Assembly: GCA_014218235.1 (NCBI GenBank)
Contig: CM024753.1
Location: forward strand, 177,544,348-177,608,347
DNA length: 64,000 nt
Direction of reading: 5' to 3'
Source: Colocasia esculenta
Lineage: Eukaryota; Streptophyta; Magnoliopsida; Alismatales; Araceae
A program made the translations under genes and the position numbers. Of this stretch, positions 34,690 through 46,153 are shown piece after piece; the first letter of the stretch is position 1, and each line of letters opens with the position of its first letter. The notes under the pieces are model-generated. The model was not told the origin of the DNA and searched no databases. It saw nothing but the letters and a program-made list of their open reading frames with translations.

Positions 34690-36533
34690 ACAGTCACCAA
34701 TGCCTTGAGCATCCTTTGTTCTTGATGCTCTAAGGCTATCCTGCAAACAACTTATTCAGAAGTAGGTACCCAAGTCTTTTTGGGTGCTTGATGGTTAGAT
34801 GCATGAAAATATCCTTTCGGGATCCATACTAGGTATCTTGTTGTGTAGGTGTTTATTGTGTGTCCTAATTTATTGCAATGAGAACAACAATGAATATAAT
34901 TTGTTTTGCAGTTCCTATTATCTTTGTAATGTCTGTTTAGAACATAATTTTTTGAAACATTTTCCTTTACAGGGGCTTTTTCTGAGGCATCTTGGTTTCT
35001 TTTACAAATTTTGGTAATGGACATTTTTCAAAAATTATGACTTGTTTTCCTTTTTCAGGAGGTTTGTATCCAAGACATTGTTTATTATTTCCAGATTTTG
35101 ATCCTTTTAAGCATAGGGCTAAAGATGTTTTCCTTTAGTTAATTTTCTAACTGATTATTTTAAATAAAGATTTTCTTCAATTAGAATTTTTAATATTTCT
35201 TCTAACTCTGATTTTTTATTATTTTTCCTTTTTAATTCTTAATTCAAGAGATAATTATTATCTTTACTTTCCTTTAATTGTTTTTCTAATTGTTCCATTT
35301 CGAATTTAAGATCAGAATTGGTGTTATCTAAGCAAGTGATGTTGTTTTTCAAAATGTTTAATTCTTTTACAACACCTTTATGTTTTTCATATAGTTCATT
35401 AAAGACTTCTTCTAAGTCTTCAGACTCTGACCCTGAATCTGTGCATGAATTAAAAAACGGGTCAGAATTTACCTCATCTAGTCCTACCATGAGGGCTAGA
35501 CTTTCCTGCTCTTTTCGAAATCTGAGCTTGATGATTCTGAAGTTGTGGCCTCTTCATTTTCCCAAGCAGCAGCCATGGCTTTTCTTTTGAATTTTTTGTG
35601 CTTCTTTTTAAATTTTTCTAGTTGATCAGCCTTCCTTAGTTTAGGACAATCTGGTCTTAGATGTACAGGTTTCCTGCATTCATAGCAGACTGGTTCTTTT
35701 TCTTTTCTCTCTTTCTTTTAAATCCTTCTCAATCCATTTTTCTTCTTCTTGAGAATCTTCTGAAGTTTGGATAGAGCTTCATCTACATCACCATCTTCAG
35801 AACCTGCATTTTTTGAGCTAGAAGAAGAGGAGGTGGAAGGAGTAGCTGCAACTTTAAGAGCATTAGTGAGATTTTTCTTGGAAGAGCTTTCAGATAGCCG
35901 CTCCATATTAATTTCATGTGCCATGAGAGAGCCAATTAATTTATCAATGGAAAACTTGGTTAGATCATGGCTTCTTCAATAGCAGTGACCTTAGGGGTCC
36001 ATGAAATAGTTAAAGACCTAAGTATCTTTCTGACAGTTTTCTCATCAGAAAGATTTTTACCAAGAGAACTTAGACCTACTACTATGCTTGAAAATCTATT
36101 ATACATCTGAGTGATATTTTCATTTAGAATCATTTTAAATTGCTCATATTGTGAGACAAGAATATCTATCATAGTTTATTTTACTTTATCTATTCCCTCA
36201 TAAGTTATCTGCAGTTTATCCCACATTTCTTTTGCAGATTTATATGCAGATACTCTACTAAATTCTCTTTTGGATAGAGCACAACATAAATAGTTCTTTG
36301 CTTTAAAATTTAAAGATAATTTACTTTTATCTACTACTGTAATAGCAGTAGTACCTACATCAGGAACAACAACAAAATCACCTACCTCTATTACCTGCCA
36401 CAGATCAAAGTATATGCCTCAAATGAAGCATTTCATTCTCATTTTCCAATATTGGTAATCTTCTCCATCGAAGAGTGGAGGTCTGATGACTGACTGACCT
36501 TCAGCAAATCCTTGAGCTGCCATGGATCTTCTA
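34690..36533 (-). pseudogene. Sirevirus 2 gag
   Basis: Starts at ATG 36533 (MAAQG) and follows the Sirevirus gag order: FDGEDYQYWKMRM, DILVSQYEQFKM, ILRSLTISWTPKV, the SLMAHEINMERL block, a Ser-rich acidic stretch, a first knuckle (CYEC-type, near 35680), a coiled-coil-like region (35239-35490) and a second knuckle CCSHCNKLGH (about 34870). It ends with the gag-protease linker (KKTWVP) close to 34750. Several stops and shifts interrupt it. The protease that should follow is deleted. Confidence 0.88.
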
Positions 36534-36572
36534 TAAGATCGTTGGATCTTCTTGATTTGATCAGAGAACCTT

Positions 36573-36584
36573 GCTCTGATACCA
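36573..36584 (-). other. Primer-binding site of Sirevirus 2
   Basis: Reverse complement TGGTATCAGAGC, matching initiator Met tRNA, two bases inside the 5' LTR. Confidence 0.95.
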
Positions 36585-36586
36585 CG

Positions 36587-38298
36587 TGTTGGCCCTTTTG
36601 GTACGACAGCAAGCTAACCTAGAGGGGGGGGGGTGAATAGATTTTCTAAAATCTGAAACAAAAACTTAAACACAGAAAATTATCACTTGAAAGTTAGTTG
36701 AGTGCGATTAGCAGTGCGGAAGCAAATAAACTCATACAAGTTATCCTGGTTCGTAGAAGTCCCGTAGTCCCTAAGCAATCTCTTGAGATTTTACTAACCA
36801 AGGGTACAGTCCCCCTCAAGGACAATACAACACCCAGCACCCCAGCTGGTCTTCTTCTCTTTCCCGGGCAAGAAGGTGACCCACTTCTCTTACAGGTCAA
36901 GAAGCCAACCTCCTGGTACAAACTCCAGTGCGGTTCTGCTAAACACAAACCCCTAGCTGGGTTCTACACTGTATATAGTCCTACAGCTTGAGAAAAATCT
37001 TTCTTTAGAAAAGAAAGAACAAAGCTGAGAGTTGGAACAGATGAACACCAACTAAAAGAAAACTCTCAGCGAAAAGACTCTCTCCCCCATATTACAAGAT
37101 GCACACAGAGAGAGTGAGAAGAGGAGAAGGAGCTTGAAGCTTGAGGGCTTTAGATGCTTGAACACTTCTTTTTGGGCTCGGGCTCTTTCTCTCTTTTCCT
37201 TTGAGTGTATATGGCATTAAGGTTCCTCACAGGATGTACACTCCTATAAAGATCTTCAGGAAAGCTCTCACTTTATTCTTTAGCCTTGCTTCATCTTTTA
37301 TATGAGCAACTTTGAACAAATCCGTTGGCGTTCTAGTCGTTGCTCATCTTCTCTTTCTTCTGATACTTTGTGGTCTACGAGATCTGCAAGCATAGAAGAA
37401 AGTGTTTAGTTAAAAGAGTGTTTCTGTAAAAAATATTCATACCTCTATGTTTCCTATTGTCTCCCAGAAGTGGTAGGTAAGCTCTTTTTGTTTTGACAAG
37501 AGAGAAGAGATCTCGAAAGATAAAAGAGATCTTTTGCCAGAAATATATTTGGCTTTTCACTAGATGCCAAAAATATTTTGAAATATAAGGAAATCAATGT
37601 TTAAGTGAAATCCATGTTGAAATCCATGTTTTACAAGCGAATCCATGTTTCACTTATGAAATCCATGTGAGAAGCAAATCCACGTTTGAAGCAAATCCAT
37701 GTTTTCAAGCGAATCCATGTTTCACTTATGAAATCCATGTGAGAAGCAAATCCATGTTTGAGGAAAATCCATGTTTTCAAGCGAATCCATGTTTCACTTA
37801 TGAAATCCATGTGGGAGACAAATTGATGTTTCACTTATCAAATCGATGTGAGAGGCAAAATGATGTTTCACTTATCAAATTGATGTGAGGGGTAAATCGA
37901 TGTTTCACTTATCAAATCGATGTGAGAGTCAAATCGATGTTTCACTTATCAAATCGATGTGAGGGGCAAATCGATGTTTCACTTATCAAATCGATGTGAG
38001 AGGCAAATCGATGTTTCATTTATCAAATCGATGTGAGAGGCAAATCCATATTTTCAAGCAAATCGATGTTGCAGTGAAATCCATGTTTTCAAGTAAATCG
38101 ATGTGACACTTTGTGAACTGAAATCGATGTATATTGAATAGACATCGATTTATCTTTTTAGTGCAAATCACACAACAATAATGTCATAAGATTATATTTA
38201 TTAGAAAAACATGATATTGAATATATTTAATAATATTTAATTAATCATAAATTTGGTTATCACCAAAATAAAAGGGTAAACTATAGAGTGGTTCAACA
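36587..38298 (-). repeat. 5' LTR of Sirevirus 2 (1712 bp)
   Basis: Ends TGTTGGCC and GGTTCAACA, followed by AAAGC. It contains its own 37-bp ATCGATG array at about 37600-38140. Confidence 0.95.
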
Positions 38299-38404
38299 AA
38301 AGCCTTGTAGGAAGAATTCCATTCTGGTCTTCTAGTAGTTGTAGTCTTCTCCATTGAACAGTGGGGGCCTATTGACTGACTATCCCTCTACATAACCTTA
38401 GGCT
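38299..38404 (-). pseudogene. Sirevirus F gag fragment, proximal part
   Basis: The minus strand encodes the start of gag after MAA: GYVEG, SVNRPPLFNGEDY, TRMEF and FLQGF. Two stops (38398-38400 TAA, 38380-38382 TAG) fall where Sirevirus 1 has Gln codons, as expected from C-to-T decay. The fragment is bounded by solo LTR F' on one side and Sirevirus 2 on the other. Confidence 0.88.
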
Positions 38405-39278
38405 TGTTGACCAGGTTGTAAGCCTAAAGGGGGGGGGATGGGTTGCTTCAAGAGTATCTTTTAAATTTCCTACTTAAAACAACTTCAGACAGAAACACAC
38501 TAAGTGCAGATGTTAGAGTTAGTGAGCAGTGGAAGTAAGATAAAAACAATCACACAAAATGCACAAGGATTTTATCCTGGTTTAGACCTCCTATCACCAG
38601 GAGTCCTACATCCAGTCCCCAAGAAACTACTTGGGATTTCACTAACCAAGGGTACAGTCCCCTTCAATGACACTTACACATCCAACACCTGCTGGCCTTC
38701 CCTTCAACCCATGAAGAGGCAATACAACCACCTGTAGCAGTAGATCTTCCCTTCAGCAAGGGGAACTAAATCACCTACTCACAGCAGGTCTTCTCTTCTT
38801 GCAGGAAGAGGAACAAAACCACCTACTCACAACAAGTCTTCTCTTCTCACAGGAAGAGGAACACTCTTAAAGAAGAGTTGAAGGGATGGCCCCTAGATCA
38901 AGCTTATATAACATGCTTTGCTTGATCTGAGGCACGAACTGAGAGAGGAAGAAAATAGACAGTGATGATATCCTCTCAGAACAACTGGCTCTTAAAGAAA
39001 AGAAGTGAGAGCTTTAGGAGAGCTCGGAGCAGATCAACTTGAAGTGAAGATGCACTACTCTTAATGGTGGTTGTGAAGGCTTGTATGAATCCACGTGTAT
39101 TTCTTGTGTATCCTTGCGTCCTTTTTGTTCTTCACATCCATTGTCTTCTTATATGCACTTCAGCGTTCTTCAGATGTATCTATTGAAGTATCCGTTGAAG
39201 TGTCCGTTGTTTCTTATCTCTTAGTGCTTGTTTCCATGCAGTCACAACAAGTCTTATGTTGTAGAAGCATGTGACTAC

Positions 39279-42062
39279 TGATAACGACATAATTTTTCCC
39301 GTTAAATTTCATACATATAGTAATTTTAGACATCTTTGTCTGTAAATAAAGTGTATTTTGATTTTAATTTTCACTTCATCCAAAAATAAAATTTAAAGCA
39401 TATTAGTTAAATTCTCGAGTTGAACACATAGTTAAAGTCTCATTTAATAAAATCAATAAATTTTGAATAGTTTATGTTTCTTTACATTGTATATAAATAA
39501 ATTTTTTTCACTTTAAATAGCTTTTAATTCTTGTAAATATTAATGTGTAAAAAAATTTGATTCACCCAATATAATCATGCCACATACCCCTCTCCTCATG
39601 GGCCCATTGGGCCAATATCTATTTTCACAATTTCACCCCATGGGTCCATTATGCCTTTCTTGGTTTCATTCTTCCTAACAGTGTCCTCAGCTAGAAGCTT
39701 CACGAAGCGGTGCTGGGCTGTGGAGATGGCGATTTAGGGGTAGCCCCTGCAGAGGAGCTCATGTGAAGCAAAGACCAGATCTGCTGGGCGTCTGAAGCTG
39801 GTGCCCGGCGATGCTGTGCACGAGGTGCACATCCGGCGCTCAGGAGGTTCGTGAGGCTGGCGCTCAGAGGGGCCGCTGTGGAGGCCGGATCTGACGGAAT
39901 CTGGCACACTGCTGGATGGAGGCGATTCTGGCCAGGTTGGTGCGGATTGGCGATGGCGGAGGTGTGAGCTGGCAAGGGCGATGGCGCTCCAGATTTGGGC
40001 AGTTCAGGGCCTAGGCGGCCAGCACCCAGGCGGGTGTGTGCTGCCGAAAGCAGCAGGTGCGCGGCTGATGGAGGCAGTTTGGCGTGGCGAGCCCGGGTGC
40101 GATGGAGGCTGGCGCGAGCAACTGGGAGACTGGCTGAGGTGGCCAGCTGAGGTGGCGGGCTGCAGGTGAGGCATGGAACCATGGCGCGATGGTGTGTGGC
40201 TCAGGAGACTGTGTGCGAAGCAAGCTGCAGGCTGATCTGGAGGGCAGCCAGATCGGGGCTGCTGCGTTGGCGATCCTGGTGCAGAGCTGTTCGGCATCCA
40301 GGAAGCGAGGAAGCAGAGGCGCCCCAAGACCCGGAAGCCTATATAAAGGGACCCCAAAGGTCCTCCCAGGGGGCTCTGTTTAGAATTTCTTAGGAATTTT
40401 TAGTCTCCATTTCCTTGTATTTTCTGTTCTTCCAGACTTCTCAGGGGAGGGTTGGGGGTTCGAATTTCTTAGAAATTTTTAATTTCTATTTTCTGTATTT
40501 TCTTATTTCAAGCATCTGTGGGTTGGAGACGGGTTGGTTGGGTTGGAGTTTTGAGGATTTTTACTTTTTCTGTCTGTTCTTCCAGAATTCAGAGAGTTAG
40601 CAGTGGAGATTTCTCTTTTGGTTTTATTCTGCAATTTATTCCTGTATTTTTCCTATTTAGCAAAGCATAGCAGGAGACGGGTTAGCCAGTAGAGAGTTGT
40701 GAGATTTTTCTTCCCGTCTTTAATTTTTCTTCTGTAATTTTCTTTGAGCAGAGCATGGAGTTCGGATGTTGTTAGGATTTTTATTTTCGTTATTGTTCTT
40801 CCAGAGTTCTAAGCTTCGCCAGTGAGACTTTTGGAGAATTTTCTTGTCATTTTGTTATGTAGTTTTCCTTTCGACTGATGGGTTGGAATTTTACTTTAGA
40901 ATCTCTAGTTTGTATTTTCTGTTCTTCCATATTGCAAAGAATTGAGGGTTCAGCAGTTCAAGTTCTTGAGATTGTTTTACTGTCATTTTATTTCTGAAAT
41001 TTCTTTTTCTGCATAGCATGAGGAGGTTCGATTGTTGGCTGGGCTCTCTTCTTTGCTATTGGAGGGGCTGAGCTATTAGAGATTGATTCAGAGCAATTTT
41101 TGTTTTCTTTTGTTCTCCTGATTGAGCCATTGCACAAGGGGATCAGATGGCGGGTTCAGATCAAGGAAGTTCTGTATTTTTTTTGGAGTTTTGAGGTTCA
41201 GATTTCTGGTTCTTTTTCGTGCTGCAAGGATTGTTCTCTGGTTCAGTAGTTGCATTAGTTTGATATTGTGGATTGCTCTGTTCTTCAGTGGGATTTGATC
41301 CAGAGAGAGATCTGGAGGTTCTTCTTCTGCGCTGTGGATCTGCTTGTTCTTTTTCCATTTCTTTGCGTTGGGGAGAAGGGTCCAGAGCAACCCAGGGAAT
41401 CCATCTTTGGCTTGTTCTGTGTACTCGGGAGATTGGAACAATTCTTCTGAATTTTGCTTCTGATGTTTGGAATCTGAGTTCAGTATCTAGGAGTTCATAT
41501 TCTGGGAGTTCAGCTATTGTGAGAGCTATGAGGTTGGTGTGGAAAGATCGATTCAGTGGTGTTAATTTCTTCCTTCTGCAATTGTTGGTTTATTTCTACT
41601 GTGTTAGATAGTCCAGTCCAGTGGTGTTGTTTACATTTAATTTCCATTTCGTCTATGCTTAGAATAATTCAATCAAGTGGTGTTTGCTTTCAATTCTTCT
41701 GAATTTCATTTTACCTGTGTGATTTGTCCATTTCTTCTATGTTTACATGGTTCGATCCAATACATTTGTTCATCTTTTCTCTTCTTGGTTAATCTGTCAA
41801 GTGTGGGGGATTTGATTGGTGTTGTTTACACAATTGAATTTAATGCAATATGATTTTTGTGAAAATGTGAATGGTTTCAAGTCAAAGTAGTTTTAATTCA
41901 AATTTTATTCAGCCTCTCCGTGGATATGACCTGTGCTCACCACTGTATGAGTTCATCTTTGCAATTTTATTTTTGTGAGACAGTTTAGAGGAAGTGCGCA
42001 TATTGACTTGTGCGAGGAACTCTGGACAACAAAAATGCACAGTCAACTATGTCGCGCGATCA
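39279..42062 (+). repeat. 5' LTR of element E (2784 bp)
   Basis: Contains a GC-rich segment at about 39690-40370, in which open frames on both strands are chance. It keeps the uninterrupted sequence AACAGTGTCCTCAGC at 39676-39690, the empty-site counterpart of the D3 insertion in the other LTR. Confidence 0.95.
40340..40347 (+). promoter_or_regulatory. TATA box of element E 5' LTR
   Basis: TATATAAA just after the GC-rich segment. In the 3' LTR the same site (49994-50001) reads TATATGAA. Confidence 0.7.
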
Positions 42063-42065
42063 TCT

Positions 42066-42082
42066 TGGCGCCGTTGCCGGGG
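42066..42082 (+). other. Primer-binding site of element E (tRNA-Asp)
   Basis: TGGCGCCGTTGCCGGGG, complementary to the 3' end of plant tRNA-Asp including CCA, three bases after the LTR. This primer choice is typical of Athila elements. Confidence 0.93.
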
Positions 42083-43199
42083 AGGCATTAGAGTTTGATT
42101 TAGATCTACTTTGATTTGATTTCATTTCTATTGGTTTTACATTGACTTGTTGTTGGGCTTTTATTTCAGATTTGCACATAAGGAAGAACTTGGAAATTGG
42201 GCTTAGCATTTGAAGCCCATTGGAGGAGCTTGCTGATTTCTTTTCCCTCTTATTTTTAATTCAGTCTTTTAGATAGGGGAGTGTGAGAGAAGCTTGTAGT
42301 GAGGTTTTCATGTACTCTCTGTGCATGTACAGAGATTTCCTTCTTGTTGGCATGTAATAGTTGGACTTTTGGTGGTTTGATTGGTTTGGAAGTAGTCTAT
42401 AATATCACTTTATATTTTCTTAGTTTTATTTCATTTAATTCAAAAACTAAATAAAAATTAAAAAAATCTAAAATCTAAAAAATTTCAAATCGTTCTTTCA
42501 TGTTAGCCGTTTGTTTGTAAATAAAAATTTCATTGCATAAGATTAGAAACACTTGTTTTAGGACATTCATCACTTTAATTGTTATTTAAATTTCATTTCT
42601 TTCTTGCATTGAAGAGTGCGGGGGAAAGGTAAGACTTCCACCACTTGTTTCATGCATTAGACTTAGCATTAGACAACCTCTTGTTTGAACTTGACTTGTA
42701 GCATTTCATATCTGTAAATGGGACTGCTTAAGGGCTTCACCCATTAGAATAAAAAGATAAGGTGAGGGATTTCATCACCCTTTCCTTTGCCCAAAAATCA
42801 CAAAAATTTCCACATTCTTGCATTTGCCTAAACTTTCAATAAAAACCAGTAGACGTGGCCTTAGGGTTCATAATTAGATTTATCTTTTCTTAATTCGAAG
42901 ACTTCTCTTTGAGTCTGGTGTCTAGGATTAGAGGTTAAAAAGTTTACGCTTAAGTGAGTTAGAGGTTATTTAATTGGGTCCTTGCGAACGCAAGGGGGGC
43001 CTCCCTTACTCCACCTCTTACCTGGCCAGTACAAGAAGAGTTAGGATTGGACTTAAGCAAACATAAATCTGGTTTTGAGAAAAATAACATAAGTCCAAGG
43101 AACACTTAGAGTTTAGGATAATTTGTTTTGAAAGTGTTTGATTGTTTGTGTTTGACATAAAAATTCAAAAAATCAATAAAAATCTAAAAATTCAAAAAT
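42083..43199 (+). other. Leader of element E
   Basis: Untranslated leader between primer site and gag remnant; AT-rich. No domain is seen. The N-terminal half of gag is missing or decayed beyond recognition. Confidence 0.6.
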
Positions 43200-44147
43200 T
43201 ATAAATAGAGGGCTTTTCCACTGTGTATGCTTGGTAGACGATCTTTGAACATAGATTTGGATCAGCCTATAGCAGAGATTGAGAGATTCTTTCATACCAT
43301 GGCCTATCAAGAACAAGTCCAAGCTTTCCAAGGTTTCTACAAACCCCCTCATGATCTATATTCTAACATATACAATCCTGGTTGGAGAAACCACCCAAAC
43401 TTTTCTTGGAGAAATTAATATGAAGAAGTGTCTCAAACTTCTTTCAAGCAATCCATGTACGGTCAATCCTATCCCAATCAGAATTCAGGATTTGACCAAT
43501 CTTTTTATTCCAGACCTCCACAATTCAATGGAAATCAAAACTTCAATCAATTTGTTCATACCAATTTTCAGCAACCTTCATACAATCAACCACCATCTTC
43601 TCAACCCAATTGGGAAGATAAAATGAATCAACTTCAAAACATGATGGCGACTCTATGCCAAACTGTGCAACAAAATCAAAATCAAAACCAAAATATTCAA
43701 CAAAATTTGGATAGGATAGAGTCTCAGATTGCTGATGTGTGTAGGAGGGAATTGAGTCAGCTACCAAGTCAAACTATAGAAAACCCAAGGAACAACTCTT
43801 CTGGATTTTATCAGAACCAGCAAAACCATCAGGCTCAGGGGTACAGACCATCTGCTAGACCAAATGTACCCCCACCACAAAACCCACAACAAACTTTTGT
43901 CCAAAACATTCCAGCACCACAAATTCAAAATCAACTTATACAACAAGACCATCATTTTGCCCAGGCTAGGGGCCCCCAAGTGGAAAATATGAAAACAATG
44001 TCTACTTTAAGAAGTGGAAACATCATAACAAATCCTCACCCACACATGTCAATATTGATGAGGACAAAGAAAAAGAAATTGAAAGAGAAATTGAAGAAGA
44101 GAGTGAAGAGAATGTTGAAAATCCAAGGGAAAAGAGAAAATCATTGA
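43200..44147 (+). pseudogene. Athila-type gag remnant of element E
   Basis: Carries the conserved YSNIYNPGWRNHPNFSW motif of Athila/Tat gag, then a long Gln/Asn/Pro-rich tail with a short helical segment (MNQLQNMMATLCQ to RIESQIADV) and the TLRSG motif. A stop (43416-43418) right after the motif and a frameshift near 44040 break it. Upstream gag is not recognisable. Confidence 0.88.
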
Positions 44148-44643
44148 AGAGCCTCTAGACACAATCAAAATAAATGAAGACCCAAGTCATTACATTCCAA
44201 GAGTCCCTTTTCTTGAAGCTTTAAAGCCAAAATCTAAAAACAAACCAACTGATAATGAAGAACTCTTAGAAGAATCTTGTGAGGAAAAAGCAATAGACCA
44301 ACCCTGTGCTCTAGGGTTTAAGGGAGAGAATAATTCAAAGCCAAATCCAAAAATCTATAAAGCCAAAGACAAAGCATTCCATGACAAACACATTCATAGA
44401 AAAAATTTTCAAGTGCATGATAAGGTCTGGCTATTTAATTCTAGGCTTCGTGGAAACTTGAAGTCCCGATGGGATGGTCCTTACACTGTTGTCAAAGCTT
44501 GTGATAATGGTGCTGTCATTATTCATGACCCAAAAATTGGACATTCATTCACTGTCAATGGGCAAAGGTTAAAGCATTTCTTTGAAAGCCCACTTTTCTT
44601 AAAATCGGATTCTACCAAGCTAGCTGAGCCAAATGGAGCTTAA
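44148..44643 (+). pseudogene. Gag end fused to integrase C-terminus of element E
   Basis: Begins with the Lys-rich gag end (YIPRVPFLEALKP near 44195-44235). After a junction between about 44260 and 44345 it reads HDKVWLFNSRLRGNLKSRWDGPY and VNGQRLKHFFE, the C-terminal integrase segment of Athila elements. All enzymatic domains between are lost. The frame from 44413 to 44643 stays open. Confidence 0.85.
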
Positions 44644-45732
44644 TTGCGTGTAGATGAAGACGAAATAAACTTAGCGCTTCTTGGGAGGCAACCCAAGTGT
44701 ATAGGTTTCTTTTATCAGGTAATTTTCTGTCTTACTTTCTTTTCTTGCAAATAAGTAGGGGGGAGAGGTAGAATAAACATGCATTCATAGTTCCCACCCT
44801 AACCATTGCTTCATTTCTTTTTCTTGAGCTTGTATATAAAATTTCACAATGTTTCATCTTTGAATAAAAATGTCTGGCATTGCGCAATCCAGACTATGTG
44901 TCTGATCTTTAACCATTAAAATTTTGTAGTTGTCGCACTCCTTTGCAAACATCCATGTTAGGTAGCCTCTAGTAAAGGATTACATGTACTCCTTGTCTAC
45001 CTTATGTAAGGATTTATGGCAAGAAGTTTCATACACACACTACACAGCCACTGAGACTAGCTGAACCTGAATGTAGCAAATTTGTCAAGGCTAGTAGGAG
45101 AGAGGTGATTGGTTTTATCCCTTCCCCTTAAGTGAATTGTGAAGGAAGTGAAGGTGTGTGATCAAGGAACCTGACTGTCCATCCTTCCTTTAAGAGGAAA
45201 AGAAAAGAAAAAAAAATAAAAGCAAAAGCAAAAAGCAAAAAGAAAAAATCATCCATGAAAAATGCCCCAGATCTGAGTAAAGTTGGACTCGCTACTCTTG
45301 AAAAGTTATGGGTTGTGCAGCATTGTGGATGAAAAAGAAAGAAAGAAAAAAAAAATCTGAGTGCACAAAGTGCAAATAAAGAGGTAAAGTCCTCAGCTCA
45401 GAACTAAATAATCCTCAAGGAAGTTGGACAGAATGGAACTGAGAGAAACAACCCAATCTGACCGAGCAAGGATCTAACTCCACAATTCTTTTCTTCTCCA
45501 TCGAATCAATCTAATCTCAAATACAAGCCAAGATTGAGGAGCTTCAGAAGGGCTGATGTGAACTCTTAAGTGTGCTATCATTCGTGCACTAATTTCTCGC
45601 CATAAGCCCTTACAATTAGGAAAGACATTTCTCTACATTAATCTTTTACATGATGGCTGTTTAGCATGAGACATTGTATCTTCTAGTCCTACATTTGGAG
45701 TAATTTTTATTGCTAAGGGACTATCAATGTTT
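44644..45732 (+). other. 3' non-coding part of element E
   Basis: Non-coding. It holds the CTTGGG-AGGCAA-CCCAAG hairpin at 44680-44697 that commonly follows pol in Athila-type elements, and A-rich low complexity at about 45190-45250 and 45330-45360. No env-like gene is seen. Confidence 0.7.
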
Positions 45733-45746
45733 AAGTAGGGGGGGAG
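45733..45746 (+). other. Polypurine tract of element E
   Basis: AAGTAGGGGGGGAG directly before the 3' LTR. Confidence 0.92.
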
Positions 45747-46153
45747 TGATAACGACACAATTTTTCCCGTTAAATTTCATACATATAGTAATTTTAGACA
45801 TCTTTGTCTGTAAATAAAGTGTATTTTGATTTTAATTTTCATTTCATCCAAAAATAAAATTTAAAGCATATTAGTTAAATTCTCGAGTTGAACACATAGT
45901 TAAAGTCTCATTTAATAAAATCAATAAATTTTGAATAGTTTATGTTTCTTTACATTGTATATAAATAATTTTTTTTCACTTTAAATAGCTTTTAATTCTT
46001 GTAAATATTAATGTGTAAATAAATTTGATTCACCTAATATAATCATGCCACATACCCCTCTCCTCATGGGCCCATTGGGCCAATATCTATTTTCACAATT
46101 TCACCCCATGGGTCCATTATGCCTTTCTTGGTTTCATTCTTCCTAACAGTGTC

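Larger units (their letters stand above)
32621..38298 (-). mobile_element. Sirevirus 2: gag-only non-autonomous Sirevirus
   Basis: Two LTRs (32621-34343 and 36587-38298) flank only 2.24 kb holding gag remnants. Protease, integrase, RT and RNase H are absent. The flanks AAAGT and AAAGC match at four of five bases and the flanking gag halves rejoin exactly, confirming insertion into gag of element F. The primer site, LTR block and repeated polypurine tracts mark it as a Sirevirus. Confidence 0.93.

Noticed and set aside
36626..36636. Runs of 8-10 G in Sirevirus LTRs as G-quadruplex candidates
   Set aside because: Single G-runs near the LTR ends are part of the common Sirevirus end sequence (read in reverse as CACCCCCC). 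There are not four runs to form a typical quadruplex.
39700..40383. Long Pro/Ser/Ala-rich open frames on both strands, repeated at 49354-50047
   Set aside because: They lie in the GC-rich part of the Athila E LTRs, occur on both strands, and exist only because the composition lacks stops. No domain is recognisable.
42066..42082. Possible tRNA gene near the tRNA-Asp-like sequence
   Set aside because: Only the 3' acceptor complement is present, three bases after an LTR, so it is a primer-binding site.
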